16,265 nucleotides of DNA, from assembly GCA_050261495.1 (NCBI GenBank), contig JBLNDI010000030.1, positions 1-16,265 on the forward strand, written 5' to 3'. The notes under the pieces were generated by a model. The model was given only the letters and a program-made list of their open reading frames with translations. It was not told where the DNA came from and did not search any database. Source of the stretch: JBMNKL01 sp050261495. GTDB lineage: Bacteria; Bacillota; Clostridia; Acetivibrionales; DTU013. Each line of letters opens with the position of its first letter. Position 1 is the first letter of the stretch. The translations under genes and the position numbers were made by a program. Positions 1-6,890 of this stretch are shown piece by piece.

Positions 1-223
1 ATGTTACTACATCGGGACAAATCAGGAACCCTTGTCCCCCCTCTAGGTTATATTCCCTGCCGTTGACACAAAACTTGCCTTTGCCGCTGTGAATGTAATG
101 GATAAGGAAATGATCCCTGACCGCCGGTCCGTAGCTATGGCCTGGTTTGCATTCCTGTGTACCGCATTGATACATATTAAGATCGGTGTGATTCAACCTA
201 TGAATCAACAAGAGCTGCTCCAT
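1..223 (-). CDS. AraC-family transcriptional regulator, N-terminal part (runs off left edge)
   Basis: Partial gene: 74 codons are visible before the left edge. The reverse-strand translation starts MEQLLLIHRLN and contains RDHFLIHYIHSGKGKF, then NGREYNLEGGQGFLICPDVVT. This is the N-terminal cupin (AraC ligand-binding) pattern of AraC/XylS regulators of sugar genes, in which the HYI-GKG and GGQGFLICP segments are characteristic. The ATG at 221-223 is supported by a GGAAAGG ribosome binding site about six bases upstream. The C-terminal helix-turn-helix pair is not in the window. It probably binds a sugar or sugar phosphate and activates nearby catabolic genes (family knowledge); its target cannot be read from here. 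The reading frame is open throughout and looks functional. Confidence 0.85.
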   Translation of the reverse strand, partial: MEQLLLIHRLNHTDLNMYQCGTQECKPGHSYGPAVRDHFLIHYIHSGKGKFCVNGREYNLEGGQGFLICPDVVT

Positions 224-265
224 ACAATACCTTTCCGGCTTTTAAAGCTTATTATTATATCAAGC

Positions 266-295
266 ATTATACCATAAAATGATAGCATGTTTCCA
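266..295 (-). promoter_or_regulatory. Candidate sigma-A promoter for the left AraC gene
   Basis: On the minus strand a perfect TATAAT -10 (complement at 266-271) is preceded at 18 bp by TGGAAA (complement at 290-295), a 4/6 match to the -35 consensus. The inferred start of transcription is about 35 bases before the AraC ATG at 223. The weak -35 may mean an activator is needed. Confidence 0.5.
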
Positions 296-449
296 TTTTG
301 ATGATCCGCCAAAAGTAATAAAATGATGAATATGATTGCATGGCAACGGCCGGTGGTACTCTATCATTCTATCGGTTGATAGCAGGTTCCGATCCTCAAT
401 CAAGTGGAAGATGCTGACGTTTGCAATCAATGACGACTTTCATCATTGA

Positions 450-674
450 ATATGCGCCATCACCATAACCAGGAATAATATTGGACTTGTATTTTATTTT
501 GGCGGTCTGCTGGAAGATGAGAAGCACCTGCTTGTTAAGGGCGGCAGTAAATTCTTAAGGAAAATGGAGATTGACAGTCTCCATAAAATCGATGAAGCAG
601 CAATCAAGGAACTGTTGCATAAAGCGATAGATAAGCTGCCCTATTTCATTGAACACTGGAAGGAAATCCGGTGA
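450..674 (+). pseudogene. Decayed fragment resembling the C-terminal half of a DUF1801 protein
   Basis: The plus-strand frame from 450 (just after a TGA at 447-449) to the TGA at 672-674 reads ...TRNNIGLVFYFGGLLEDE, then KHLLVKGGSKFLRKMEID and SLHKIDEAAIKELLHKAID. This matches the C-terminal pattern of DUF1801 proteins: a hydrophobic strand ending in G, a D-x-x-x-LL turn, a 'G-K-x-x-R' segment, then 'I-x-S-L-x-x-I-D-E-x-x-I-K-x-L' and a helix. No in-frame start precedes it; the only in-frame ATG, near 563, is internal to the domain. The frame is closed upstream and no N-terminal half is recognisable in the 150 bases before it. It looks like the remnant of a truncated or frameshifted gene. The family assignment rests on pattern memory and is moderate. 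Confidence 0.42.
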
Positions 675-839
675 GGCGCACACTGTTTAGACGGTCTATC
701 ATCGGTGGGACAGCCACGGGCGATATTGCTTGCTTATCCTGATGATACCAGAAGCATTCTTCCTTTGTCCAAATTGCTAATAAATGATTCTTATCCCATT
801 AACCCGAATTCCCTTATGATTTACGGCAGCCCACGCAAA

Positions 840-1649
840 TCACAGGTATACGAAGGGTTCCCCCGCATCGATGAAAGTTACCGGGATCCCTTTCACAAGC
901 GGCTTCAGCCACTCGGCCATGTGCTTCATTCCCCATTCCTCCGTTCGCTCATGTCCAAGTATGATAAGTCCCTTGTTGAAGCCCATCATCCATGCGTCAT
1001 TTACGTATGCGCATAACGTCCATTCCGTTATTTCACCGCAAACGATGACATCAAGCTCCTTTTCCTTCATAAGCTCCATCGGCATTTGCTCTCTTCCGAG
1101 GCCAAGGCTTCCGCCTCCTACCAGTATGCCGACCCTTTTGCATTTCATATCAGGCTTTCCGATTACCTGCACCACGTCCATGGAAAATTTCTTCTTAAAA
1201 AATTCAGCCAGTTGTTTAAGAGTTGTTTCCTCAATTTCATAACAATGCGGCAATTTATGATCTTTCATCAAAAAACTTTCCCAGCCTATCTCTTTTAAAA
1301 GGCCGTCGTAGATCCTGTCGGTTTTGGCCATATGCATGTGGTCGTGGTAGCGCCATACGGCGATCTTGTTGTCCTCCAGCAATTTCTTTTTGGAAGCGTA
1401 AACCGGGTCTCCCTGCAGCCAGTCTGTTTGATCCGGCCCGTTAAAATATGTGGGCTCATGGGTGATAATCATATTGGCCCCTATTTGTACAGCCTTTCTT
1501 ATAACATTTACGGTAGCCATAAAAGTTGTAGCGATACCGGTCACCTCCATATCGCCGTCGCCCGCCGCAAGCACGTCGCACGTCTTATCCAGCCTGAAGC
1601 TTCCGCATGAATCCGTAAGAATGACATCAATAACTTCCTGTACTTTCAT
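840..1649 (-). CDS. NIF3-family (Nif3-like dinuclear metal centre) protein
   Basis: A 269-residue cytoplasmic protein of the NIF3/DUF34 family, which forms toroidal hexamers with a two-metal centre; the cellular reaction is not established for the family. The expected ligands are visible: ITHEP (His64, where many relatives have HHP), the Asp103/His104 segment in YHDHMH (101-106), and the C-terminal GHERTEEWGM block (His233, Glu237). A glycine-rich VGGGSLGLG (177-185) sits before the last domain. Length is usual for the short form without the inserted PII-like domain. I choose the ATG at 1649 (MKVQEVID) because AGGGGAGA lies eight bases upstream. An ATG at 1670 overlaps the preceding permease stop as ATGA but has no properly spaced ribosome binding site. 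It is the last gene of the Lpl-type transporter operon, which suggests a role linked to the imported sugar (inference). Confidence 0.88.
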   Translation of the reverse strand: MKVQEVIDVILTDSCGSFRLDKTCDVLAAGDGDMEVTGIATTFMATVNVIRKAVQIGANMIITHEPTYFNGPDQTDWLQGDPVYASKKKLLEDNKIAVWRYHDHMHMAKTDRIYDGLLKEIGWESFLMKDHKLPHCYEIEETTLKQLAEFFKKKFSMDVVQVIGKPDMKCKRVGILVGGGSLGLGREQMPMELMKEKELDVIVCGEITEWTLCAYVNDAWMMGFNKGLIILGHERTEEWGMKHMAEWLKPLVKGIPVTFIDAGEPFVYL

Positions 1650-1666
1650 AAGGCAAATCTCCCCTT

Positions 1667-2560
1667 TCATCCTTTAACGGCGCCCATTACAACCCCTCTG
1701 ATAAGATATTTCTGCAAAAACGGAAATACAATTAAAATCGGAAGCATGCCTGACACGGCCATCGCCATGCGTATAGCGGTGCTTGGCAGCTCCAGCGCCC
1801 TTCCGCCAAGCATTGTGCTTGCCTGGCTTGATTTTAAAAACTGTATGTTGTTCATCAGCCGTATCAATAAATTCTGTATGCCAAAGTACTGAGGTTTATT
1901 CACATAATACAGCGCATTAATCCAATCATTCCAGTAGGCCAGCCCCGTAAACAGTCCTACCGTTGTAACAACAGGGACGGACATGGGCAGCATTATTCCG
2001 AAAAAGATCCTCAACTCGCTTGCGCCGTCGATCTGGGCCGATTCAACCAGTGCGGCGGGAACATTCTGGCTATAATAGTTCCTTACAAGCAATACATTAA
2101 AAGCGTTCATTAAGTAGGTGGGTATTATAAGCGCGGCATAGGTATTGTGGATCGAGAATACCCTTGTCCACAATATATACGAAGGCACGATCCCGCCGTT
2201 GAACAGCAAAGTAAAGAATGCCGCAAATGCCAAAACATTGCGGTATTTAAAATCCTTCCTCGCCATGGGATATGCAAGCATCGTCGTGATAAGAAGGCTG
2301 ACGGCCGTACCTATCGCCGTAACGAAGATTGAAACGGCATATGCTCTCAGGAAAACGAAAGAATTGCTTATCATATAGATGTACGCGTCCAGGCTTAGTT
2401 TTTCAGGGATAAAACTGTAGCCGTTCCTTATGAGCGTAGCTTCGTCGGTAAAGGAGGTTATAAATATAAGCAAAAATGGCATCAAGGCAAATACCGATAA
2501 AAAGAAAAGCGTTGCAGCGGAGAATACTTTAAAAGCTTTTTCGCCGTTTAGTTGTTTCAT
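1667..2560 (-). CDS. Carbohydrate ABC importer permease, LplC/YtcP type (CUT1 family)
   Basis: A 297-residue inner-membrane permease with about six hydrophobic segments. The first is FSAATLFFLSVFALMPFLLIF near the N terminus. The cytoplasmic EAA loop that docks to the ATPase reads ALVESAQIDGASELRIFFGIMLP, with the invariant G. The end (FPFLQKYLIRGVVMGAVKG) is the classic MalG/LplC tail. The open frame extends upstream to 2683, but the ATG at 2558-2560 (MKQLNGEKAF) is preceded by GGAAAGGAGG with ideal spacing and fits the family length, so I use it. It starts 13 bases after the stop of the LplB-type gene and forms a heterodimeric channel with it. The next gene, NIF3, starts 17 bases after this stop. 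Confidence 0.93.
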   Translation of the reverse strand: MKQLNGEKAFKVFSAATLFFLSVFALMPFLLIFITSFTDEATLIRNGYSFIPEKLSLDAYIYMISNSFVFLRAYAVSIFVTAIGTAVSLLITTMLAYPMARKDFKYRNVLAFAAFFTLLFNGGIVPSYILWTRVFSIHNTYAALIIPTYLMNAFNVLLVRNYYSQNVPAALVESAQIDGASELRIFFGIMLPMSVPVVTTVGLFTGLAYWNDWINALYYVNKPQYFGIQNLLIRLMNNIQFLKSSQASTMLGGRALELPSTAIRMAMAVSGMLPILIVFPFLQKYLIRGVVMGAVKG

Positions 2561-2573
2561 GTTGCCTCCTTTC

Positions 2574-3500
2574 CTAAAACAGTGCATATTCCGAGTTATA
2601 TTTTTTAACAACGGCATTCGCCGCCAATACAAGTACAAACCCGACGACGGATTGATAAAGGCCGGCCGCGGATGACATTCCAATATCGTTAATCTGCATT
2701 AAAGCGCGGTAAACATAAGTATCTATCGTTTGCGTCGTGCTGTAAAGAGGTCCGGAATTCATGGGAACTTGGTAAAACAAGCCGAAATCCGAGTTGAATA
2801 TTCTTCCAATTGCGATCAATACCATGACAATTATTACCGGTTTAAGCATCGGCAGCGTAATATCGGTTATTTGCTTCAATTTGCCGGCCCCGTCTATCCT
2901 TGCGGATTCATATATCCCTTTATCTATGCCGGCTATAAATGCAATATACACTACCGATCCGTAACCCGCCGTTTTCCACAGTTGGACTATGGTCAGTATA
3001 AACGGCCAATATGCAGCTTCCGAATACCAGTTGATTTCAGGCAGTCCCAATTGCCTGAGCACGGTAAGGTTAATAAAACCGGTATCCGCATTTAAAAAAG
3101 CATATACGATGTAGGATACGATAACCATCGATATCAAGTTCGGAAGTATCAATCCCGCCTGGAAAAACTTCGCAATAGCCATGTTTGTCACTTCCGACAT
3201 CAGTATGGCGATAAATACGGAGCATGCCACGCCCAGGACAATAAAAGCCGTGTTGTACAACAATGTATTCCTGGTCATAACAAACGCATCATTAGTTTTA
3301 AAAAGGAACCTGAAATTTTTGAATCCGACCCAATCACTGCCGAATATCCCCTTGCGATAATCCATTTCCTTAAAGGCGATAAAAATCCCGAACATGGGAA
3401 TATAATTGTTTATAACCATATAAAGAAGTCCGGGAAATGCAAGGAGCATTAATGGCAGAGTATTGCGGGCCTTATTTTTTTTAGCTTTTTTCATCGCCAT
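2574..3500 (-). CDS. Carbohydrate ABC importer permease, LplB type (CUT1 family)
   Basis: A 308-residue membrane protein. After a lysine-rich start (MAMKKAKKNKARN) comes LPLMLLAFPGLLYMVINNYIPMFGIFIAFK, the hallmark N-terminal helix and 'NYIPMFGI-IAFK' motif of LplB permeases. The EAA loop is YESARIDGAGKLKQITDITLPML, and the C terminus ends SAAGLYQSVVGFVLVLAAN...SEYALF, also typical of the subfamily. I choose the ATG at 3500 because GGGAGAAG lies about nine bases upstream; the ATG at 3494 is an alternative, and the longer frame to 3557 would run through the intercistronic hairpin. It pairs with the LplC-type permease downstream and receives substrate from the lipoprotein encoded upstream. No ATPase gene is present in the operon. 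Confidence 0.93.
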   Translation of the reverse strand: MAMKKAKKNKARNTLPLMLLAFPGLLYMVINNYIPMFGIFIAFKEMDYRKGIFGSDWVGFKNFRFLFKTNDAFVMTRNTLLYNTAFIVLGVACSVFIAILMSEVTNMAIAKFFQAGLILPNLISMVIVSYIVYAFLNADTGFINLTVLRQLGLPEINWYSEAAYWPFILTIVQLWKTAGYGSVVYIAFIAGIDKGIYESARIDGAGKLKQITDITLPMLKPVIIVMVLIAIGRIFNSDFGLFYQVPMNSGPLYSTTQTIDTYVYRALMQINDIGMSSAAGLYQSVVGFVLVLAANAVVKKYNSEYALF

Positions 3501-3523
3501 AAAACAACTTCTCCCTTTAGGGC

Positions 3524-3562
3524 GCAAAACGGAGAATGTAGTGACTACATACTCCATTTTGC
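3524..3562 (-). promoter_or_regulatory. Intercistronic stem-loop between binding-protein gene and permease gene
   Basis: Positions 3524-3541 and 3545-3562 form an 18-bp stem with a three-base loop. In the minus-strand transcript there is one A/A-type mismatch (3535/3551) and one G-U pair (3530/3556). It lies between the solute-binding-protein stop (3595) and the permease start (3500). The stem is followed by GCCC rather than a U-tract, so it does not look like a simple terminator. It probably protects the 3' end of the binding-protein mRNA or causes partial read-through (inference). Confidence 0.65.
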
Positions 3563-3594
3563 ATATGCCCTTTAACTAATTTCGCAGCTATCGC

Positions 3595-5184
3595 CTACTT
3601 CTTTTGTTCGGCAAGCCATTTGTCAAGCTGTTCCTGCTTTTTCTGTATTATCGTCTGGGCCCCCGCGTCATTCAATTCCTGGATAAACTTCGGCAAAGTC
3701 GTATCCGGATCGACCGCTCCGCAGATAAGCACCGGCAGGTACCGGTCTCTTACGCTGTTTATTGCGCTCAGCTCGGTTTTTACGTCTTTCGGATCAAAAA
3801 TAAATCCGAAATAGGGCGATCTCTTTGTTGTCTTGTTTTCATTTAATTTAAATTCGATGTCATCCCAGCTAATTCCTTCCGCTTGGTACTGCAACGATTC
3901 CGAACCCATCAGCCCCGAGCACAGCGCCGCCGTATAACCGACGGTATCCGCGGTTTTCCCGTCAGGATACCTGACATGATGTTCATCGACCTTTACGTAA
4001 TCTTCGTTTTCGATACCCCACAGAATCATATTTAAAACATCGGCGTCGGAATATACAAGGTTAAGAAGCTTCATCGACGCTTCAGGCACCTTTGTTATGC
4101 TTGATATCATCCAAACGACTTGATTCACGGCGCTGGTATCGAAATAAAAGGGCGTGACCCGTTTCATCTCGATATTTTTATTTGCCATCGCACTAAGCTG
4201 CTTGCCCGCTTCTCTCCCGCTATATCCGCCCAGGCAGGAAAACGCGCGGCCGGACGAAACCATTTCGAGGAAATTCGTAGGCGTGGTGGCTACGTCCTTT
4301 TGCATATATCCTTTTAGGTACCAATCCCTCATCATCTTCACGCCATTTTTAAATAAATCGGTTTCATACAAATTTACGACTTTCCCGGAATTTCCAATAA
4401 CCACTCCCACGCCCGACGGGTCGGTAAGCTGGTCAACCTCGCCGGTGCACCTTAAAAGCCAAACCAAATTGGTATCGCTGGGGTTTACATTAATAGGCGC
4501 AAAAGGAATTACATCCGGGAACTTCTCTTTAATTGCGTCAAACACCTTCGGCAAATCGTCCACGGTATTAATATCATCCGCGGTATATCCGGTTTCCTTG
4601 AGCATATCGGCGTTATACACGAACGATAACGGAAGGGCCATTCCTTTGTTTACAGGAACGGCATAAATATGGCCGTTCATTGTCGTGGCTTTATAAATAT
4701 CATTCCCGAAGTCCCTGTACAATATCTCGGTCATCTCCTTGCCGTATTCGGCAATCAGGTCGTCAAGAGGATAGGCTTGGTTTTTTGAAACGTAAGACGG
4801 AAATTCCCCCAGGCCGGGTAGAAAAAGGTCCATCTTTTCTCCGCCGGCAAGCGCAAGGTTGACTCTTTGAACATAATCCGCCGGCCCGTAAGGCCTCAGC
4901 TCCACCTCGATATTTGCCTTCTCCCTTGTCAGCTTGCTCACCGCATTATTAATCCGGGTCATATCGTCAGGAACCTTATTAAATGTTATGAACGCCATGA
5001 TTACCTTCTGAACTTCTTCTTGCGGCGCAGCGGCGCTGCCTTTATCGACGGCGGTTTTTTCGGCGGCGCCCGAACCGGACCCGCTGCCTTCACCGGCCGA
5101 ACCGCTATTCGCGCAGCCCGCCAATATGCCGGACAAAAGCATAACTGCCAGCAACAATGCCAGTATACACCTTGCCTTTATCAT
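3595..5184 (-). CDS. Extracellular sugar-binding lipoprotein, LplA type with DUF3502-like C terminus
   Basis: A 529-residue solute-binding protein. The signal peptide MIKARCILALLLAVMLLSGILAGC ends in a lipobox (LAGC, Cys24), followed by a Ser/Gly/Ala-rich linker, so the mature protein is anchored outside the membrane. The body fits family-1 sugar-binding proteins (VIMAFITFNKVPDD at the start of the fold). The last 100 residues (RSPYFGFIFDPKDVKTELSAI, the LICGAVDPDTTLPKFI segment, and IIQKKQEQLDKWLAEQ) match the DUF3502 tail of LplA-like proteins. The ATG at 5184 is used because GGAGGAGG lies just upstream; the frame is open to 5202 without a better start. It captures an oligosaccharide for the two permeases downstream. 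The ligand cannot be deduced from sequence. Confidence 0.93.
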   Translation of the reverse strand: MIKARCILALLLAVMLLSGILAGCANSGSAGEGSGSGSGAAEKTAVDKGSAAAPQEEVQKVIMAFITFNKVPDDMTRINNAVSKLTREKANIEVELRPYGPADYVQRVNLALAGGEKMDLFLPGLGEFPSYVSKNQAYPLDDLIAEYGKEMTEILYRDFGNDIYKATTMNGHIYAVPVNKGMALPLSFVYNADMLKETGYTADDINTVDDLPKVFDAIKEKFPDVIPFAPINVNPSDTNLVWLLRCTGEVDQLTDPSGVGVVIGNSGKVVNLYETDLFKNGVKMMRDWYLKGYMQKDVATTPTNFLEMVSSGRAFSCLGGYSGREAGKQLSAMANKNIEMKRVTPFYFDTSAVNQVVWMISSITKVPEASMKLLNLVYSDADVLNMILWGIENEDYVKVDEHHVRYPDGKTADTVGYTAALCSGLMGSESLQYQAEGISWDDIEFKLNENKTTKRSPYFGFIFDPKDVKTELSAINSVRDRYLPVLICGAVDPDTTLPKFIQELNDAGAQTIIQKKQEQLDKWLAEQKK

Positions 5185-5226
5185 ATAAGCTCCTCCTCCC
5201 AAATAAATTATGAAATATATATTTTA

Positions 5227-5232
5227 ATTATA
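5227..5232 (-). promoter_or_regulatory. Candidate -10 box for the Lpl-type transporter operon
   Basis: On the minus strand a perfect TATAAT (complement at 5227-5232) lies about 43 bases before the binding-protein ATG. No acceptable -35 stands at 16-18 bp; the nearest candidate, TTGAAA, is 21 bp upstream. A strong -10 with a displaced -35 is typical of a promoter that needs an activator. The YesN-type regulator encoded immediately upstream is the obvious candidate (inference). Confidence 0.4.
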
Positions 5233-5257
5233 AAAAACCGAACAAATGCTTTCTTTC

Positions 5258-5276
5258 AAAAATCAGCCTGATTTTT
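5258..5276 (-). terminator. Weak terminator-like hairpin after the response-regulator gene
   Basis: AAAAATCAG, one central base, then CTGATTTTT form a perfect inverted repeat 22 bases after the response-regulator stop. In RNA this gives a stem of about seven base pairs with a five-base loop, ending in a U-run. The GC content is low, so termination is probably partial. It lies close to the downstream promoter region, so it could instead be a regulator-binding dyad. Confidence 0.4.
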
Positions 5277-5297
5277 TCAAAAACCAGATATATATGA

Positions 5298-6890
5298 TTA
5301 GGATTTATGAGTTTTTCTATATGAGAAAGGAGTCTCCCCGGTCAGCTTTTTAAAAACCGTCGAGAAATACGAAAAATTGTCATACCCGCTCTGAACCGCT
5401 ATATCACTGATGCTTGCATTGCTTTTCAGCAATAGTTCTTTGGCCTTGCCAATCCTGCACTCATTAATGTAATCCTTTATATATACTCCCGTTTCGGCCT
5501 TGAATATTTTAGAAAGGTAATCAGGGGCCAGGAACACGCTGGCCGCGACATCCTCGCGCTTAATGCTTTTGGAATAATTATTCCGGATGTACTTTTTCGC
5601 CTTTTCAACCACGCTTTCCGTTTTTTGGATTTCATCTATATAATCGATGGTTTTTTCCGTTACATGGGTCGCCCATTTCATCATGTCAAATATGCTGTTT
5701 TCAGAATTTTTAAACAATTTCTGCGAGGTTTGGTCCGAAAACAGTATATGGGCCTGAACTTCGTTTCTGCGCAATATCGAATAGACAACCTGCATGAAAT
5801 CCTGGTGGATCGAGTGCAGCACGGACCTATCAAGCTTATTTTCCCTTGAAAGCCTTTCAAGCTCGTTTTTAAAGCTTACCGCAATTTTCATCTTGTTTTT
5901 TTCCAGGAACAACGACTCAAACAATCCGGCATCAAATGCATACTGCCCCTTCACGTCGTCTTTCACGCTTTCTTTTTGAAACATAACGGTTCCATTTGCG
6001 AAAACGTTGTTCTGATCCATCTCTTCCAATTCTTCCCGCACCTTTGCAAGCTTGTCGATGGATACCTGGTCGCTTATATAGCAGGAAGCTTTGCAATGAA
6101 GATATTCTTCGCATAATTCAACCAGCCTCAGGCATTTTGCTTTTATTTCATCAATTTCGGCATGCCCGCGGATGATTGATATATTATAAAAGCTGTCGTT
6201 GCGCTTGTAGTTGATTATCCCGTGATATAACGGCTCGCCATGTATGACTTCACTGGCAAGGTTCCTGAATGCATAGCTGAAAACGCCGTCATCCCAGGAC
6301 AAATCATTCATTTTGGACCTGTTGGTGCCCGTTAATATCAGGCTGTAGCCGCCTGACGCATTTAAAGACAGGTGCCTTTTTTTCATTTCCGTCTCAATAA
6401 CTTCAGCTTGCGGAGCTATTGCATAAAACAAAACATCTCTCCAGAAACCCTGCTCGATTACAACCCTGTTGTCCAGCCAGTACTTGCTGTGCTCGCTGTA
6501 TTCACGCATGCGCTTTTCAATCTTTACTTTTTCCACCGCTTTAGCAATTGCAGCCTCGACGACATTCTTGCCAAACGGCTTTGTCACATATGCGACGGTA
6601 TCGTATGCTATCGCAGTGGAAGCAAATTCAAAGCTCTCATGGCACGTAAGAAAAATGAACTGGCTGCTAAAATGATTTTTTCTAACCCATTTCAGCAAAT
6701 CCAAACCCGAGCCCCTTGGCATTTCAATGTCGCAAATAATAATCTCGGGGTTGCTTTCCCTGATTATTTTTTGGGCATTTAGAATATTGGTCGCCGTATC
6801 AATGCAATAGACGCCGAACGATTTCCAATTGATAGTATTTTTAAGGACCTCCAGAACGGGCAAATCGTCATCCACGAGGAGGCTGCGCAT
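5298..6890 (-). CDS. Response regulator with AraC-type DNA-binding domain (YesN-like)
   Basis: A 530-residue cytoplasmic regulator. The N-terminal receiver domain (about 1-120) shows the acidic pocket LLVDDD (7-9), the phosphoacceptor Asp54 in IIICDIEMP, Thr82 in FLTCHES and Lys104 in VTKPF. A long middle region of about 300 residues without a named motif is usual for large YesN proteins. The last 100 residues are two AraC helix-turn-helix motifs: VAASVFLAPDYLSKIFK, then ISDIAVQSGYDNFSYFSTVFKK with the terminal TGETPFSYRK. The start at 6890 is set by the GGGGGG tract before MRSLLVDDD. It overlaps the end of the sensor-kinase gene by 23 bases, so the pair is translationally coupled. It probably activates the Lpl-type transporter operon that begins 113 bases downstream. 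Confidence 0.95.
   Translation of the reverse strand: MRSLLVDDDLPVLEVLKNTINWKSFGVYCIDTATNILNAQKIIRESNPEIIICDIEMPRGSGLDLLKWVRKNHFSSQFIFLTCHESFEFASTAIAYDTVAYVTKPFGKNVVEAAIAKAVEKVKIEKRMREYSEHSKYWLDNRVVIEQGFWRDVLFYAIAPQAEVIETEMKKRHLSLNASGGYSLILTGTNRSKMNDLSWDDGVFSYAFRNLASEVIHGEPLYHGIINYKRNDSFYNISIIRGHAEIDEIKAKCLRLVELCEEYLHCKASCYISDQVSIDKLAKVREELEEMDQNNVFANGTVMFQKESVKDDVKGQYAFDAGLFESLFLEKNKMKIAVSFKNELERLSRENKLDRSVLHSIHQDFMQVVYSILRRNEVQAHILFSDQTSQKLFKNSENSIFDMMKWATHVTEKTIDYIDEIQKTESVVEKAKKYIRNNYSKSIKREDVAASVFLAPDYLSKIFKAETGVYIKDYINECRIGKAKELLLKSNASISDIAVQSGYDNFSYFSTVFKKLTGETPFSYRKTHKS

Larger units (their letters stand above)
224..839. other. Gene-poor stretch with no intact gene
   Basis: This 616-base gap lies between the start of the left AraC gene and the end of the NIF3-family gene. 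It holds the AraC promoter and a decayed DUF1801-like fragment (450-674). I see no intact gene with a ribosome binding site, no RNA gene, no insertion sequence ends and no convincing terminator hairpin. The plus-strand open frame that begins near 705 runs antisense through the NIF3 gene and has no recognisable protein features. Confidence 0.6.

Noticed and set aside
705..1016. Plus-strand 103-codon open frame
   Set aside because: It runs antisense into the NIF3-family gene, has no ribosome binding site and no recognisable protein features.
4154..4666. Plus-strand 170-codon open frame inside the LplA-type gene
   Set aside because: It is antisense to a well-supported lipoprotein gene and has no start signal; its serine/proline-rich translation is typical of antisense shadows.
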